A stretch of DNA of 15,985 nt, from positions 1-15,985 of the forward strand of contig JBAWVO010000140.1 of NCBI GenBank assembly GCA_037147235.1, given 5' to 3'. Each line of letters opens with the position of its first letter. Position 1 is the first letter of the stretch. Shown here in pieces: positions 6,835 through 14,414 of the stretch. The notes beneath the pieces are model-generated. The model ran no database searches. It saw nothing but the letters and a program-made list of their open reading frames with translations, and was not told the DNA's origin. This stretch comes from JANXQG01 sp037147235. GTDB taxonomy: Bacteria; Planctomycetota; Planctomycetia; Pirellulales; Thermoguttaceae. Made by a program: the position numbers and the translations under genes.

Positions 6835-6862
6835 ATGATACCATTATTGATACTGTTGTCAA
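6835..6862 (-). promoter_or_regulatory. Predicted hicAB promoter with possible HicB operator
   Basis: On the minus strand a perfect -35 hexamer TTGACA (6862-6857) is followed after 16 bp by TATCAT (6840-6835), one base from the -10 consensus. The expected transcript start, 6-8 bp on, falls at the hicA ATG. Two direct repeats GTATCA (at 6848-6853 and 6836-6841), 12 bp apart, lie between and over the hexamers, and CCATTATT occurs at both 6825-6832 and 6841-6848. Such repeats are plausible contacts for the ribbon-helix-helix domain of HicB. The -35 overlaps the sulfatase stop codon. Confidence 0.6.
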
Positions 6863-8355
6863 GAGGCGTCGGCAGGGATGCGTTTCTTGCTTATCGCCCC
6901 CGGCGGGCCGTCGACGTCGTCGGGCGGCTGCTTTTCGGCGAATTCGTCGTTGTCCTGCAACTCCTTCTTCAGGCGATATAGCTCCTTCTTTAGTTCGGCA
7001 ATCAGGCTTGCCTGGGCCGGATCCTCGTAAATGTTGCGCAGTTCCTGCGGATCGTGAACTAGGTCGTAGCACTCCCACTGGTTCTTCTTCCAAAAGTGGA
7101 CGAGCTTATGGGTCTCGGTCCGTACACCATAATGGGCCCGGGTGTTGTGGTGCCCCGGATCGTGGTAATAACGGTAGTACCAGCTCTTGCGCCAATCGGC
7201 CGGAAGATCGCCGCGCAACAGCGGCGCGATGCTGCGGCCCTGCATATCACCGGGCACCGCAATACAGGCCATGTCGAGGAAAGTCGGTGCGAAATCGACG
7301 TTCAGGGCCATCGCCTTCTCGACGCTGCCCGGTTTGATCACCCCAGGCCAGCGAACAAGAAACGGCATACGGATCGATTCTTCGTAAATGAACCGCTTGT
7401 CGAACCAGCCGTGGTCGCCGAGGAAAAAGCCCTGGTCGCTGGTATAAATCACCACGGTGTTCCGCGACAGGCCGCTGTCGTCCAAATACTTCAAGAGGCG
7501 GCCCATGTTGTCGTCGATCGAGGCGATGCAGCGGAGATAGTCCTTGATGAAGCGTTGGTATTTCCACTTTAGCAAGGCGTCGCCGCTGAGGCCCGGCGGC
7601 GGATCCATTTTGAGATCGGTGCGAGTCAAATGCTTGCCGATTGTCATCGTCGCCTCGCGGGCGGCGTCGGTGCGGGTTGCGTAGTCGTCTCGCAAGGTCG
7701 GCGGTTCAGGGATATCGCGCTCGACGTACATTTCAGCATGTTTGGCATCCGGCACCCAGTTGCGGTGCGGGGCCTTGTGATGGCACATGATGAAAAATGG
7801 TTTATCCTTCGGCCGCTGTTTGAGTGTGTCGATCGTCAGGTCGGTGATGACGTCGGTAACGTAGCCTTGAAAAACGTGCTTTCCCTGAGAGTCAAAGAAA
7901 GCCGGATTGTGATAGACGCCCTGCCCCGGCAGAATCATCCAGCGATCGAACCCAGTTGGTGCGCTGCCGAGGTGCCACTTGCCGATCATGGCCGTGTAAT
8001 AGCCGGATGCCTGAAGGTACTTGGCTACGTTGGGTTGTGTGCTGTCGATATGGTTGAACACCGGCACGCCGTTCTTGTGGCTGTATTTGCCGGTCAGGAT
8101 GCAGGCCCGACTTGGCGTGCAAATGGAGTTCACGCAGAAGCAGTTTTCAAGGCGCAGGCCTTCGTGGGCGAGACGGTCGAGGTTGGGCGTTTGATTGATG
8201 CGGCTGCCGTAGGCACTGATGGCATGGGCCGCGTGGTCATCGGCCATGATGAAAACGATATTGGGTTTGGCCGATAGGGCGGGCTTCTCGGCGGCCTGGA
8301 TCGCGGCCAAGGGTGCCAGCAGCACCCCAGTCAGGATGGAAAATATGCGTTTCAT
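6859..8355 (-). CDS. Secreted formylglycine sulfatase, glucosamine-6-sulfatase-like
   Basis: A 498-aa type I sulfatase that hydrolyses sulfate esters, most likely from sulfated polysaccharide. Seen: a signal peptide (residues 1-22, ending IQAAE); metal-binding Asp39-Asp40 (IMADDHA); the sulfatase signature CTPSRACILTG (79-89), whose Cys79 must be converted to formylglycine by a maturation enzyme not encoded here; GKWHLG (125-130); and SDQGFFLGDHGWFDK (306-320), with Gln where many sulfatases have Asn. The tail after about 455 is charged and low in complexity. The start at 8353-8355 has AAAGGG upstream and opens directly with the signal peptide. An ATG five codons earlier (8370) overlaps the previous stop as ATGA and could also be used. 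Substrate class is a guess from overall resemblance to N-acetylglucosamine-6-sulfatases. Confidence 0.88.
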   Translation of the reverse strand: MKRIFSILTGVLLAPLAAIQAAEKPALSAKPNIVFIMADDHAAHAISAYGSRINQTPNLDRLAHEGLRLENCFCVNSICTPSRACILTGKYSHKNGVPVFNHIDSTQPNVAKYLQASGYYTAMIGKWHLGSAPTGFDRWMILPGQGVYHNPAFFDSQGKHVFQGYVTDVITDLTIDTLKQRPKDKPFFIMCHHKAPHRNWVPDAKHAEMYVERDIPEPPTLRDDYATRTDAAREATMTIGKHLTRTDLKMDPPPGLSGDALLKWKYQRFIKDYLRCIASIDDNMGRLLKYLDDSGLSRNTVVIYTSDQGFFLGDHGWFDKRFIYEESIRMPFLVRWPGVIKPGSVEKAMALNVDFAPTFLDMACIAVPGDMQGRSIAPLLRGDLPADWRKSWYYRYYHDPGHHNTRAHYGVRTETHKLVHFWKKNQWECYDLVHDPQELRNIYEDPAQASLIAELKKELYRLKKELQDNDEFAEKQPPDDVDGPPGAISKKRIPADAS

Positions 8356-8366
8356 GGATTGCCCTT

Positions 8367-9854
8367 TCATTCGGTGGTGTTGGGGGCGGGCCGCCCTTGT
8401 TTCCAGAGGTTGATGGTTGCGTCGTTCTTTTGTGGCTTGCCGGGAGTACTGCGGCCTTCGGTAATGTACTTCTCCATCAGTTGCGTCAGTCGGGCAAAGT
8501 CGGCTTTGGCATCGGCCTGTCGGTTCCGGCGTTCACCCACATCGTGCGCCATGTCGTAAAGCTGGATGGGGCCGTCGTCACGCGAGCCTTTGCTCCAACC
8601 GCCGGAGCCGGCACCAAAGATGAGTTTATTATTGCCCTGGCGCAACCCAAACATGCCGTTGATTGAATGATGCACAACGACTTCCCGAACCGATTGATCT
8701 TGCCCCTTGAAGAGCGGCAGGATGCTTACACTGTCTTCCCCCGCATTGTCCGGCAACTTTATACCTGCGATATCGGCGCAGGTCGCCATCAAGTCCGTAA
8801 GACAGGTGAGTTGGCTGCACGCGCTGCCGGGCTTGACAACGCCGGGCCAACGGGCGATGAAAGGGATGTGGTGACCACCATCCCATATGTCGGCCTTATA
8901 GCCGCGCCGGTCGGTGCTGGGGAAATGCCCCTGTTTTTCGAGTTTGTCCACGCCGGCCGCCGGTGAGCAACCGTTATCGCTAGTGAAAATGACGAGCGTG
9001 TTGTCTGCGATGCCCGTTTGGTCGATCGCTTCCATAAGTTTCCCGAGTGCCCAGTCGGTTTCCATGACGAAATCACCATAGGCGCCAAGGCCGGATTTGC
9101 CCTGCCACGGCTTCGTGGGGACGATGGGCGTGTGTGGCGAGGCGAGCGCAAGGTAGAGGAAGAACGGCTTCTTCTCCGCGGCGTGCTGGTCGATATACTC
9201 GACGGCTTTGTGAGTGAGCGTGGGCAACACATCCACCGCCTCAAAGCCTGGCGCAGCGGAGCCTTTGCGGATCCACTGTTTCGTGGCAGTCGGTGCCTCG
9301 GTATAGCGGTCGTTCTCAATGAACGCATAGGGTGGCATGTCCAGCGAGGCACTGATGCCGTAGAAATAGTCGAACCCGCGCGTGATTGGGCCGTTTTGGA
9401 TTGGTTCGGTGAGTCGTTTGGCGTCGGGCAGCGTCATGCCGAGGTGCCATTTGCCGATGCAGCCGGTGTGATAGCCTTGTTCTTTCAGCAACTTGGGCAC
9501 GGTGAGCCGATCAACATCAATCAGCGGTGGGCTGTTGCCGTCGAGCACCCCTGCTTGAAGCTTTGTCCGCCAAGCGTACCGGCCCGTGATAATGCCATAT
9601 CGGCTGGGCGTGCAAACCGAGGAGCCGCCGTGTGCTTCGGTAAACATCATGCCCTGTGCGGCCAGTTGGTCCGCGTGTGGCGTGGCGATCTTGCCTCGCT
9701 GCGGGTTGAGGCAATGGACGTCGCCGTAGCCCAAGTCATCGCAGAGTACGTAAATAATATTGGGCTTGGTGGGTAGTTTCGACTCGTCGGCTGCGTGCAG
9801 CGCGGCCAGCGGCACCAGCAGCACCGCAGCGAGGGCGTGGAGGGTATGTTTCAT
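8367..9854 (-). CDS. Secreted formylglycine sulfatase, arylsulfatase A-like
   Basis: A 495-aa type I sulfatase, the first gene of the sulfatase pair. Seen: a signal peptide (residues 1-21, LLVPLAALHA-AD) very like that of the second sulfatase; metal-binding Asp39-Asp40 (LCDDLGYGD, 37-45); the signature CTPSRYGIITG (81-91) with Cys81 as the formylglycine precursor; GKWHLGM (134-140); SPHTPIVPT (239-247, His241); and TSDNG (291-295, metal ligands Asp293-Asn294). It lacks the charged tail of its partner. The ATG at 9852-9854 has only a weak purine-rich upstream sequence (GAGAA). Its TGA overlaps an ATG of the next gene, so the two are almost certainly co-transcribed. It looks like an arylsulfatase A or galactosamine-sulfatase type; the true substrate is unknown. 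Confidence 0.9.
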   Translation of the reverse strand: MKHTLHALAAVLLVPLAALHAADESKLPTKPNIIYVLCDDLGYGDVHCLNPQRGKIATPHADQLAAQGMMFTEAHGGSSVCTPSRYGIITGRYAWRTKLQAGVLDGNSPPLIDVDRLTVPKLLKEQGYHTGCIGKWHLGMTLPDAKRLTEPIQNGPITRGFDYFYGISASLDMPPYAFIENDRYTEAPTATKQWIRKGSAAPGFEAVDVLPTLTHKAVEYIDQHAAEKKPFFLYLALASPHTPIVPTKPWQGKSGLGAYGDFVMETDWALGKLMEAIDQTGIADNTLVIFTSDNGCSPAAGVDKLEKQGHFPSTDRRGYKADIWDGGHHIPFIARWPGVVKPGSACSQLTCLTDLMATCADIAGIKLPDNAGEDSVSILPLFKGQDQSVREVVVHHSINGMFGLRQGNNKLIFGAGSGGWSKGSRDDGPIQLYDMAHDVGERRNRQADAKADFARLTQLMEKYITEGRSTPGKPQKNDATINLWKQGRPAPNTTE

Positions 9855-10021
9855 GGGTTGTTCTCATTGGGAGAATATGATCAGGTGAATGCGGAAGAGT
9901 TTCGACGAATTGGATAAGCGGATATTGCGCGAGTTTTCCAGCGAGGCCGTTTCGCTCGATCGTTTCGTTGCCGAATGACACCCCGAAACTTTGGGTTTTT
10001 CAGCTCTCCGCCATCAGCATC
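9855..10021 (-). other. Upstream region of the sulfatase pair
   Basis: No gene is supported in these bases. They should hold the promoter of the minus-strand sulfatase pair, but I see no strong -35/-10 pair. Two CGTTTCG motifs occur at 9948-9954 and 9960-9966, 12 bp apart and flanking CTCGAT; they could be a regulator site but are too short to judge. Confidence 0.4.
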
Positions 10022-10079
10022 CTAACCCGAAGCGCAAGCGAGGTAACGGTTTACGCGACTCGCTTGCGCTTCGGGTTAG
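10022..10079. repeat. Perfect 21-bp-arm palindrome (CCCGAAGCGCAAGCGAG type)
   Basis: The arms at 10022-10042 and 10059-10079 are perfect reverse complements over 21 bp with a 16-nt loop. The core CCCGAAGCGCAAGCGAG is a motif I recall as common between planctomycete genes (unverified). It lies 46 bp beyond the stop of the gene at 10125-10580 and before the sulfatase promoter region, so the hairpin could protect or end that transcript. No T-run follows it. Confidence 0.85.
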
Positions 10080-10124
10080 TATTATTCGCACCCGTCCAGA
10101 GTATACCGAATCTTCCCTAAATTG

Positions 10125-10580
10125 TCAATATCGGTTCGTGTCCCCGGATTTCGTCAATGACTCCCTCTTTTGCAACAGCGTCTTGGCGAGGGTCCGTTTC
10201 TGCGCCGCGGTTTTTGCGGCGGCCAGCTTCACGATTTCGGCGATTGCCCTTGCTTCGTCAGCATTCGGTTTCGGGGTAGGCGCCGTTGTTTCGTCAAACG
10301 GATTAACGGCGGCAGGCTTAGCACTGTCTTTCGCAGGAGCATCGGGGTTGGCGACGTCATCGCCGAACAGACCATCGTTCACGACTGCCCCCGACGTGGT
10401 GTATTCGCCAGCCCCTCCCCCCTTCCTGCCATTGTTATCGACGACAAAGATATTGTCCCCGCGTGTGTGCGCCGACCAGAGTACCGCTCCAGCCGCCATC
10501 AAAAAAGCAATCGCGATAACCTTACGGAAAGACGCATAGCGTCCAGTTCCCGATGGGCAAAACCTTTTCAGACCGAACAT
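10125..10580 (-). CDS. Small exported protein of unknown function with one NHL-like strand motif
   Basis: A 151-aa protein I do not recognise as a whole. Seen: a basic N-terminus and a hydrophobic segment (VIAIAFLMAAGAVLWS, 21-36), giving a signal peptide or membrane anchor; DNIFVVDNNG (42-51) followed by GEYTTSGAVVND (58-69), which resembles a single blade of the NHL/SMP-type repeats found in secreted planctomycete and verrucomicrobial proteins; a Pro/Ala-rich linker (78-108); and a basic Ala/Lys-rich helical tail (108-147). The start at 10578-10580 is chosen because AGGAGA lies about 6 nt upstream; a start 18 codons earlier has no ribosome site and adds only a basic His/Arg-rich stretch. 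It appears to be a single-gene unit. It may be a shortened relative of a larger propeller protein. Confidence 0.65.
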   Translation of the reverse strand: MFGLKRFCPSGTGRYASFRKVIAIAFLMAAGAVLWSAHTRGDNIFVVDNNGRKGGGAGEYTTSGAVVNDGLFGDDVANPDAPAKDSAKPAAVNPFDETTAPTPKPNADEARAIAEIVKLAAAKTAAQKRTLAKTLLQKRESLTKSGDTNRY

Positions 10581-10596
10581 TGCGTTTCTCCTGTGC

Positions 10597-10634
10597 TTGA
10601 AGTGATGGGTGTTATGGAGTCTCCTCCACTTCAA
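10597..10634 (-). promoter_or_regulatory. Possible leader hairpin before the small exported protein
   Basis: TTGAAGTG (10597-10604) and CACTTCAA (10627-10634) are a perfect 8-bp inverted repeat with a 22-nt loop containing the smaller palindrome GGAGTCTCC (10616-10624). It ends about 5 bp before the AGGAGA ribosome site of the gene at 10125-10580, so it would fold in the leader if transcription starts further upstream. It matches no riboswitch class I can name. Confidence 0.35.
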
Positions 10635-10689
10635 TAAGCCGAATCTCTTCGCAGGCCAGCGCAGAAAAATCGCAAGAATTTGGAGATTA

Positions 10690-10799
10690 GGACCGGCGCA
10701 TCAATAAGTGTCGCAAGAAAAGTAGCAGGCACACTCCGTGTGCCGTCTGCCCCCGCTCGGCGAATGCGCAAAACACGACAGTTATTGGTGCGCCGGTCC
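10690..10799 (+). repeat. 110-bp palindromic element, copy 2 (MITE-like)
   Basis: The better preserved copy of the element at 5971-6080, in the same orientation and of identical length. The terminal inverted repeats are 24 bp with two mismatches: the left end begins GGACCGGCGCATCAATAA and the right end, read inward, GGACCGGCGCACCAATAA. TTA stands directly on both sides (10687-10689 and 10800-10802), consistent with a 3-bp target duplication, though 3 bp can match by chance. The right-hand TTA is also the TAA stop codon, on the minus strand, of the small frame at 10800-10898. It carries no transposase. Confidence 0.85.
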
Positions 10800-10898
10800 T
10801 TAGCAACAGAATCGCCTTTTCAACAGGAGAAGAACCGCCGACAACGCAATCGCGGTGCTCGACACGGATGTCGCGGATAGCGGATGCACTGAAGCCAT
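10800..10898 (-). CDS. Probable 32-aa single-pass membrane peptide
   Basis: A short frame starting at ATG 10896-10898 with an excellent ribosome site, AAGGAG, 8 nt upstream. It encodes MASVHPLSATSVSSTAIALS followed by AVLLLL and KRRFCC: a polar start, one hydrophobic segment of about 13-17 residues and a basic end. The shape recalls small bacterial membrane peptides or a sorting-type tail, but it lacks the Pro-Glu-Pro of PEP-CTERM signals. Its TAA stop coincides with the edge of the 110-bp element, so the insertion may have truncated a longer gene or replaced its end. I cannot assign a function. It is called because of the ribosome site and the membrane segment. Confidence 0.45.
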   Translation of the reverse strand: MASVHPLSATSVSSTAIALSAVLLLLKRRFCC

Positions 10899-11138
10899 GG
10901 TCTCTACTCCTTGTCTTCCGGGCGATTTGGATCGGCCGAGGCTTCCTTCGGCCCCGCATCCCGAACCTTGGCCGGCTCGTTCCAACAGCCCGAGACGACT
11001 CGGTGACTGGCTGATAGCAGTGGACGGCGGCAGAAAACGAATCAGAACAGCGAGCGATTTCACTGAAGTTTCAACTCATCTTTTTCGGGCGCGGCCCTTC
11101 GGTTATTTGGCTTTGGGGTTCTTCTTCGTACCGGCGGC
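10899..11138 (-). other. Gap between kinase gene and small membrane peptide
   Basis: I see no gene, strong promoter or clear terminator in this 240-bp stretch. The longer minus-strand frame opening at 11063 has no ribosome site and shows Ser/Gly/Arg-rich, domain-free sequence until it reaches the peptide start at 10898. Plus-strand frames here are antisense to the kinase gene end. Confidence 0.4.
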
Positions 11139-14100
11139 CTACGGGTTATCAGGTTGACCACTCTGGAAGATAACGACCCGAGGGGCAGCCTCGCCGTCGT
11201 CCTCGCCCAGCACGGCGTAGACGCGGAACGGAATCGAAGTATTCTTCAGCTCGGTCGCCAATTCTCCCAGGGCCTTCAGTTGTTCCTTGGCTGTTTTGGC
11301 GGCCTGAATCTGTTCATTCATCTTTGCGTTATTGGGAGTACTGTCTGAATCGTTTACCTTGAGCCACGTATCGACCTCAGCGATAGCTCCCACAATACTT
11401 CTGATGTTGAATGGACGCTCCTTACCCGAAATATCACAGGTTGCTTGCATGTCGAGCCGGACTTCCTTGTCTTTCGTATCAAACCCGATTCCGAAGAAGA
11501 CGCGAGGGGTCTTCTCTTTCGTGAGCGTCACAATCACACGCCCCTTGACATGCACCGTGTTTCCGGAAGCCGGCTCGATGGGCTTCCCTTTCGCTGGGCG
11601 GCTGGGCCCTTTGGCCTCCATGATCTTGATCTCGTGGTTCGGCATTGATTTATCCAAAGGCAATATCTGCAGCCGGAGTACGCTGGGGTCGGGCAGGGGA
11701 ATATCTTTGATCAATCGTACCCGGACAACACCCGTATCGACGTTAATCGCCAGCGGCTGAACGGTCTTGGGCAGGCACAAAGGAACAAAGCGAGTCTTCT
11801 GCTTACAGGAGAACTGCAGGCCACAGTAGCGAACCAGTGTGGCCTTTTCCTTCGCATCGGCGGTCCATTGGATTTTCCACTCGCCCTCCTCCTGCCAGAC
11901 TCGGGCAATCTTCACGGGGTCTTTGTTTTTGTTGGTCATCTGGATCAACCAACCCGGAGTTGGCCCGTCGCTCTCTTTTTGCAATTCAAACTTAGGATTG
12001 CCTTTGGCGACCGCGGCGCCGCCAATCAACTCGACGTCAACCGTCAGCTTGGGATCGAGAGCGGGGATGCCGAGAGAAACGGCGTCGTTGGCACCCTTGC
12101 CCGGCTGCGGCAAGTCACCGGCCAGTACGAGACCATCCAAGGAGACGTTTTTGTCCGCTTCGGCCGGCTTGGCCGGCATTTCCGGCTTCTTCTTGGGCGT
12201 CGTCGGCGCAACCTCGTCTACGGCCAGCGTTCCCCTATGTACAACTTGTGTCTTCCTACTAGTCCCACTTTCCTCCGGCCCCGCGTCCCTGACCTTTACC
12301 GTTCCGTCGCCCCTAGCACCGCCCGAGGCGATCCGTCGGCCGTCCGGGCTGAAGGCAACGCTACAAACCCAAAGCGTGTGCCCTTTGAGCGTGAGCGTTT
12401 CCTGGCCCGTCGCCACGTCCCACACCTTCACCGTTTTGTCCCTACTGCCCGAGACGATCCGCTGGCCGTCTGGGCTGAAGGCGACGCTTTGAACCGCCTC
12501 CGTGTGCCCGATGAGCGCGAGCAATTCTCGGCCGGTCCCAGCGTCCCAGACCCGCACCGATCTGTCCTCACTACCCGAAACGATCCGCCGGCTGTCCGGG
12601 CCGAACGCCACACCCCAAACCTGAGCGGTGTGCGCCGTCAGCGTGCGCATTTCCGTGCCAGTCGCCGCGTCCCATACCTTCACTGTTCCGTCACAACTGC
12701 CCGAGGCGATCCGCCGGCCGTCCAGGCTGAAGGCGATGCTCGTAACCTCTCCTGTGTGCCCTTTGAGCGTGAGCGTTTCCTGGCCTGTCGCCACGTCCCA
12801 CAGCTTGAGCGTCTTGTCATCGGAGCCGCTTGCGATCCGCCGGCCGTCCGCGCTGAATGCCACGCTCCTGACCCCTGCCGTATGCCCCTTTAACGTGAGT
12901 GTTTCCAGGCCGGTCTCAGTGTCCCAGACCTTCACCACATTGTCATTGCCGCCCGAGGCGATCCACCGGCCGTCCGGGCTGAAGGCCACGCTCTGAACCC
13001 AACCCGCGTGCCCCTTGAGCTTAAGCGTTTCCCGGCCCGTCGCCACATTCCAGACCTTTACCGAATTGTCATAACCGCCGCTTACGATCCGTTTGCCATC
13101 AGGACTGAAGGCCACGCAATGAACACGACCCGTGTGCCCCTTGAAGACCGTCCTTTGTTTGTTGATGAGGTTTCGCAGATAGCGATACTCCCACCCACGG
13201 AAATCCAAGGCACAACGGTTCAACAGGTCTTCCGCGTCCGCGTAATTATTTTCGGCTATATCTCGCTGTGCTAAGCCGATTTGGATTGCGTATTGCACCG
13301 TGCGGGCGAGGAGGAGTTGTGTTTCCGCGCGTTGCTTTTCGTCTAATGCCTCCTTGGCTTTTCGCTGTGATTCGATGGCGTTCGCGTCGGCACGTTTCTT
13401 TTCGTCTTGGGCTTCCCTAGCTTCTTGCTCAGCGAGTTGGGCGTTCGTGTCCGCGCGTTGGGCGTTTGCCTTGGCCTGTTTCGCGTTTTCCTCCGATTCG
13501 TCCGCCTTTTGATCGGCGCGATCAGCGTTTGTATTCGCGCGGTCCCTTTCCGCAGATGCTTGCTTCTCGTTCGTGTTGGCTTGAACGGCGAAAATCGACG
13601 AAATCACCGTTCCTGCCACCAGCGTCAGCGCGACCGCTGCCGCCAGTCCTGCCACGACCGGCTGCCGCCGGCACCACCGCCAAAGCTGCTCGGGCTTGCT
13701 GATCGGCCGGGCGAGGATCGGCTTCTTGGCGAGAAAACGCCGCAACTCAGCCGCAAGCTCGCGGGCCGACGGGTAACGCCGCCGCGGCTCCTTCTCCAAG
13801 CACTTCAAACAAATCGTCTCCAGGTCGCGGGGGATGCCGGTCACCAGTCGCCGCGGACTGGGGGCGTCGTCTTCCATGTGCTGACGGAGCAACATCGCCA
13901 GGCTGCCGCGAAAGGGCCGCTCGCCCGTGAGCAACTCGAAAAGCACCACCCCCAGAGAATAGACGTCCGACCGCCGGTCGGCCTCGTGGCTGTGCCCCAC
14001 CGCCTGCTCGGGCGAGAGATAGGCGGGCGTGCCCAGAATCTGGCCCTCGACGGTCATGGTCATCTCGCCCACCTCCCGCTTGGCCAGGCCGAAGTCGGCC

Positions 14101-14414
14101 ACGTGCGGTTCGCCACCATCGTCGATCAAAATGTTCTGCGGCTTCAGGTCCCGATGGATCACCCCATGCTCGTGGGCATAGTCCAGTGCGTCGGCAATCC
14201 TCGCGCATAGCTTGGCCGCCTCGTCGGAACTAAGATGCCGGTCTCCACGCCATTGGTCGAGCGGCAGCCCGTCGATCAACTCGCTGACGATGTAAAGCAA
14301 CTCGCCGTCGCGGCCAACCGCCTGCACGCCCACGATGTTCGCATGGTGTAGTTGCGCGGCGGCACGGGCCTCGCGGATGAACCGATCCGCCTCGTCTGCA
14401 TCGAGCTGCCCGCT
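11139..14414 (-). CDS. Ser/Thr kinase, main part: catalytic lobe, TM, coiled coil, WD40 propeller (frameshifted from its N-terminus)
   Basis: The larger part of a planctomycete-type membrane Ser/Thr kinase. Numbering follows the 1320-aa protein obtained if one base is restored at 14415-14419. Seen: helix C region (QLDADEADRFIREARAAAQ, 232-250); HRDLKPQN (316-323, catalytic Asp318); DFG (336-338); SPEQ (363-366); a membrane helix about 481-507; an Ala/Asp/Lys/Gln-rich coiled coil about 510-600; seven WD40 repeats (about 652-940, DNA 12280-13150); and a 360-aa C-terminal region of unknown fold. The WD40 repeats follow a GHT-GxV-SVAFSPDGRRIASG pattern of about 42 residues; the last has VKVRD where the others have VKVWD. 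The kinase lobe lies inside the cell and the propeller outside. This fragment has no ribosome site at its 5' end, so it is expressed only if the frame is restored. Confidence 0.8.
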   Translation of the reverse strand, partial: SGQLDADEADRFIREARAAAQLHHANIVGVQAVGRDGELLYIVSELIDGLPLDQWRGDRHLSSDEAAKLCARIADALDYAHEHGVIHRDLKPQNILIDDGGEPHVADFGLAKREVGEMTMTVEGQILGTPAYLSPEQAVGHSHEADRRSDVYSLGVVLFELLTGERPFRGSLAMLLRQHMEDDAPSPRRLVTGIPRDLETICLKCLEKEPRRRYPSARELAAELRRFLAKKPILARPISKPEQLWRWCRRQPVVAGLAAAVALTLVAGTVISSIFAVQANTNEKQASAERDRANTNADRADQKADESEENAKQAKANAQRADTNAQLAEQEAREAQDEKKRADANAIESQRKAKEALDEKQRAETQLLLARTVQYAIQIGLAQRDIAENNYADAEDLLNRCALDFRGWEYRYLRNLINKQRTVFKGHTGRVHCVAFSPDGKRIVSGGYDNSVKVWNVATGRETLKLKGHAGWVQSVAFSPDGRWIASGGNDNVVKVWDTETGLETLTLKGHTAGVRSVAFSADGRRIASGSDDKTLKLWDVATGQETLTLKGHTGEVTSIAFSLDGRRIASGSCDGTVKVWDAATGTEMRTLTAHTAQVWGVAFGPDSRRIVSGSEDRSVRVWDAGTGRELLALIGHTEAVQSVAFSPDGQRIVSGSRDKTVKVWDVATGQETLTLKGHTLWVCSVAFSPDGRRIASGGARGDGTVKVRDAGPEESGTSRKTQVVHRGTLAVDEVAPTTPKKKPEMPAKPAEADKNVSLDGLVLAGDLPQPGKGANDAVSLGIPALDPKLTVDVELIGGAAVAKGNPKFELQKESDGPTPGWLIQMTNKNKDPVKIARVWQEEGEWKIQWTADAKEKATLVRYCGLQFSCKQKTRFVPLCLPKTVQPLAINVDTGVVRVRLIKDIPLPDPSVLRLQILPLDKSMPNHEIKIMEAKGPSRPAKGKPIEPASGNTVHVKGRVIVTLTKEKTPRVFFGIGFDTKDKEVRLDMQATCDISGKERPFNIRSIVGAIAEVDTWLKVNDSDSTPNNAKMNEQIQAAKTAKEQLKALGELATELKNTSIPFRVYAVLGEDDGEAAPRVVIFQSGQPDNP

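Noticed and set aside
9991..10539. Plus-strand frame of 182 residues
   Set aside because: It starts in a palindromic repeat and is mostly antisense to the better supported gene at 10125-10580, which has a ribosome site and a membrane segment.
13407..14210. Plus-strand frame of 267 residues opposite the kinase
   Set aside because: Antisense of clear kinase motifs (HRDLKPQN, DFG); no domain and no ribosome site.
14351..14410. Programmed frameshift as the default explanation for the kinase break
   Set aside because: No slippery heptamer with a clear downstream structure is evident; a lost base or assembly error in the five-G run is simpler, so recoding is kept only as an alternative.
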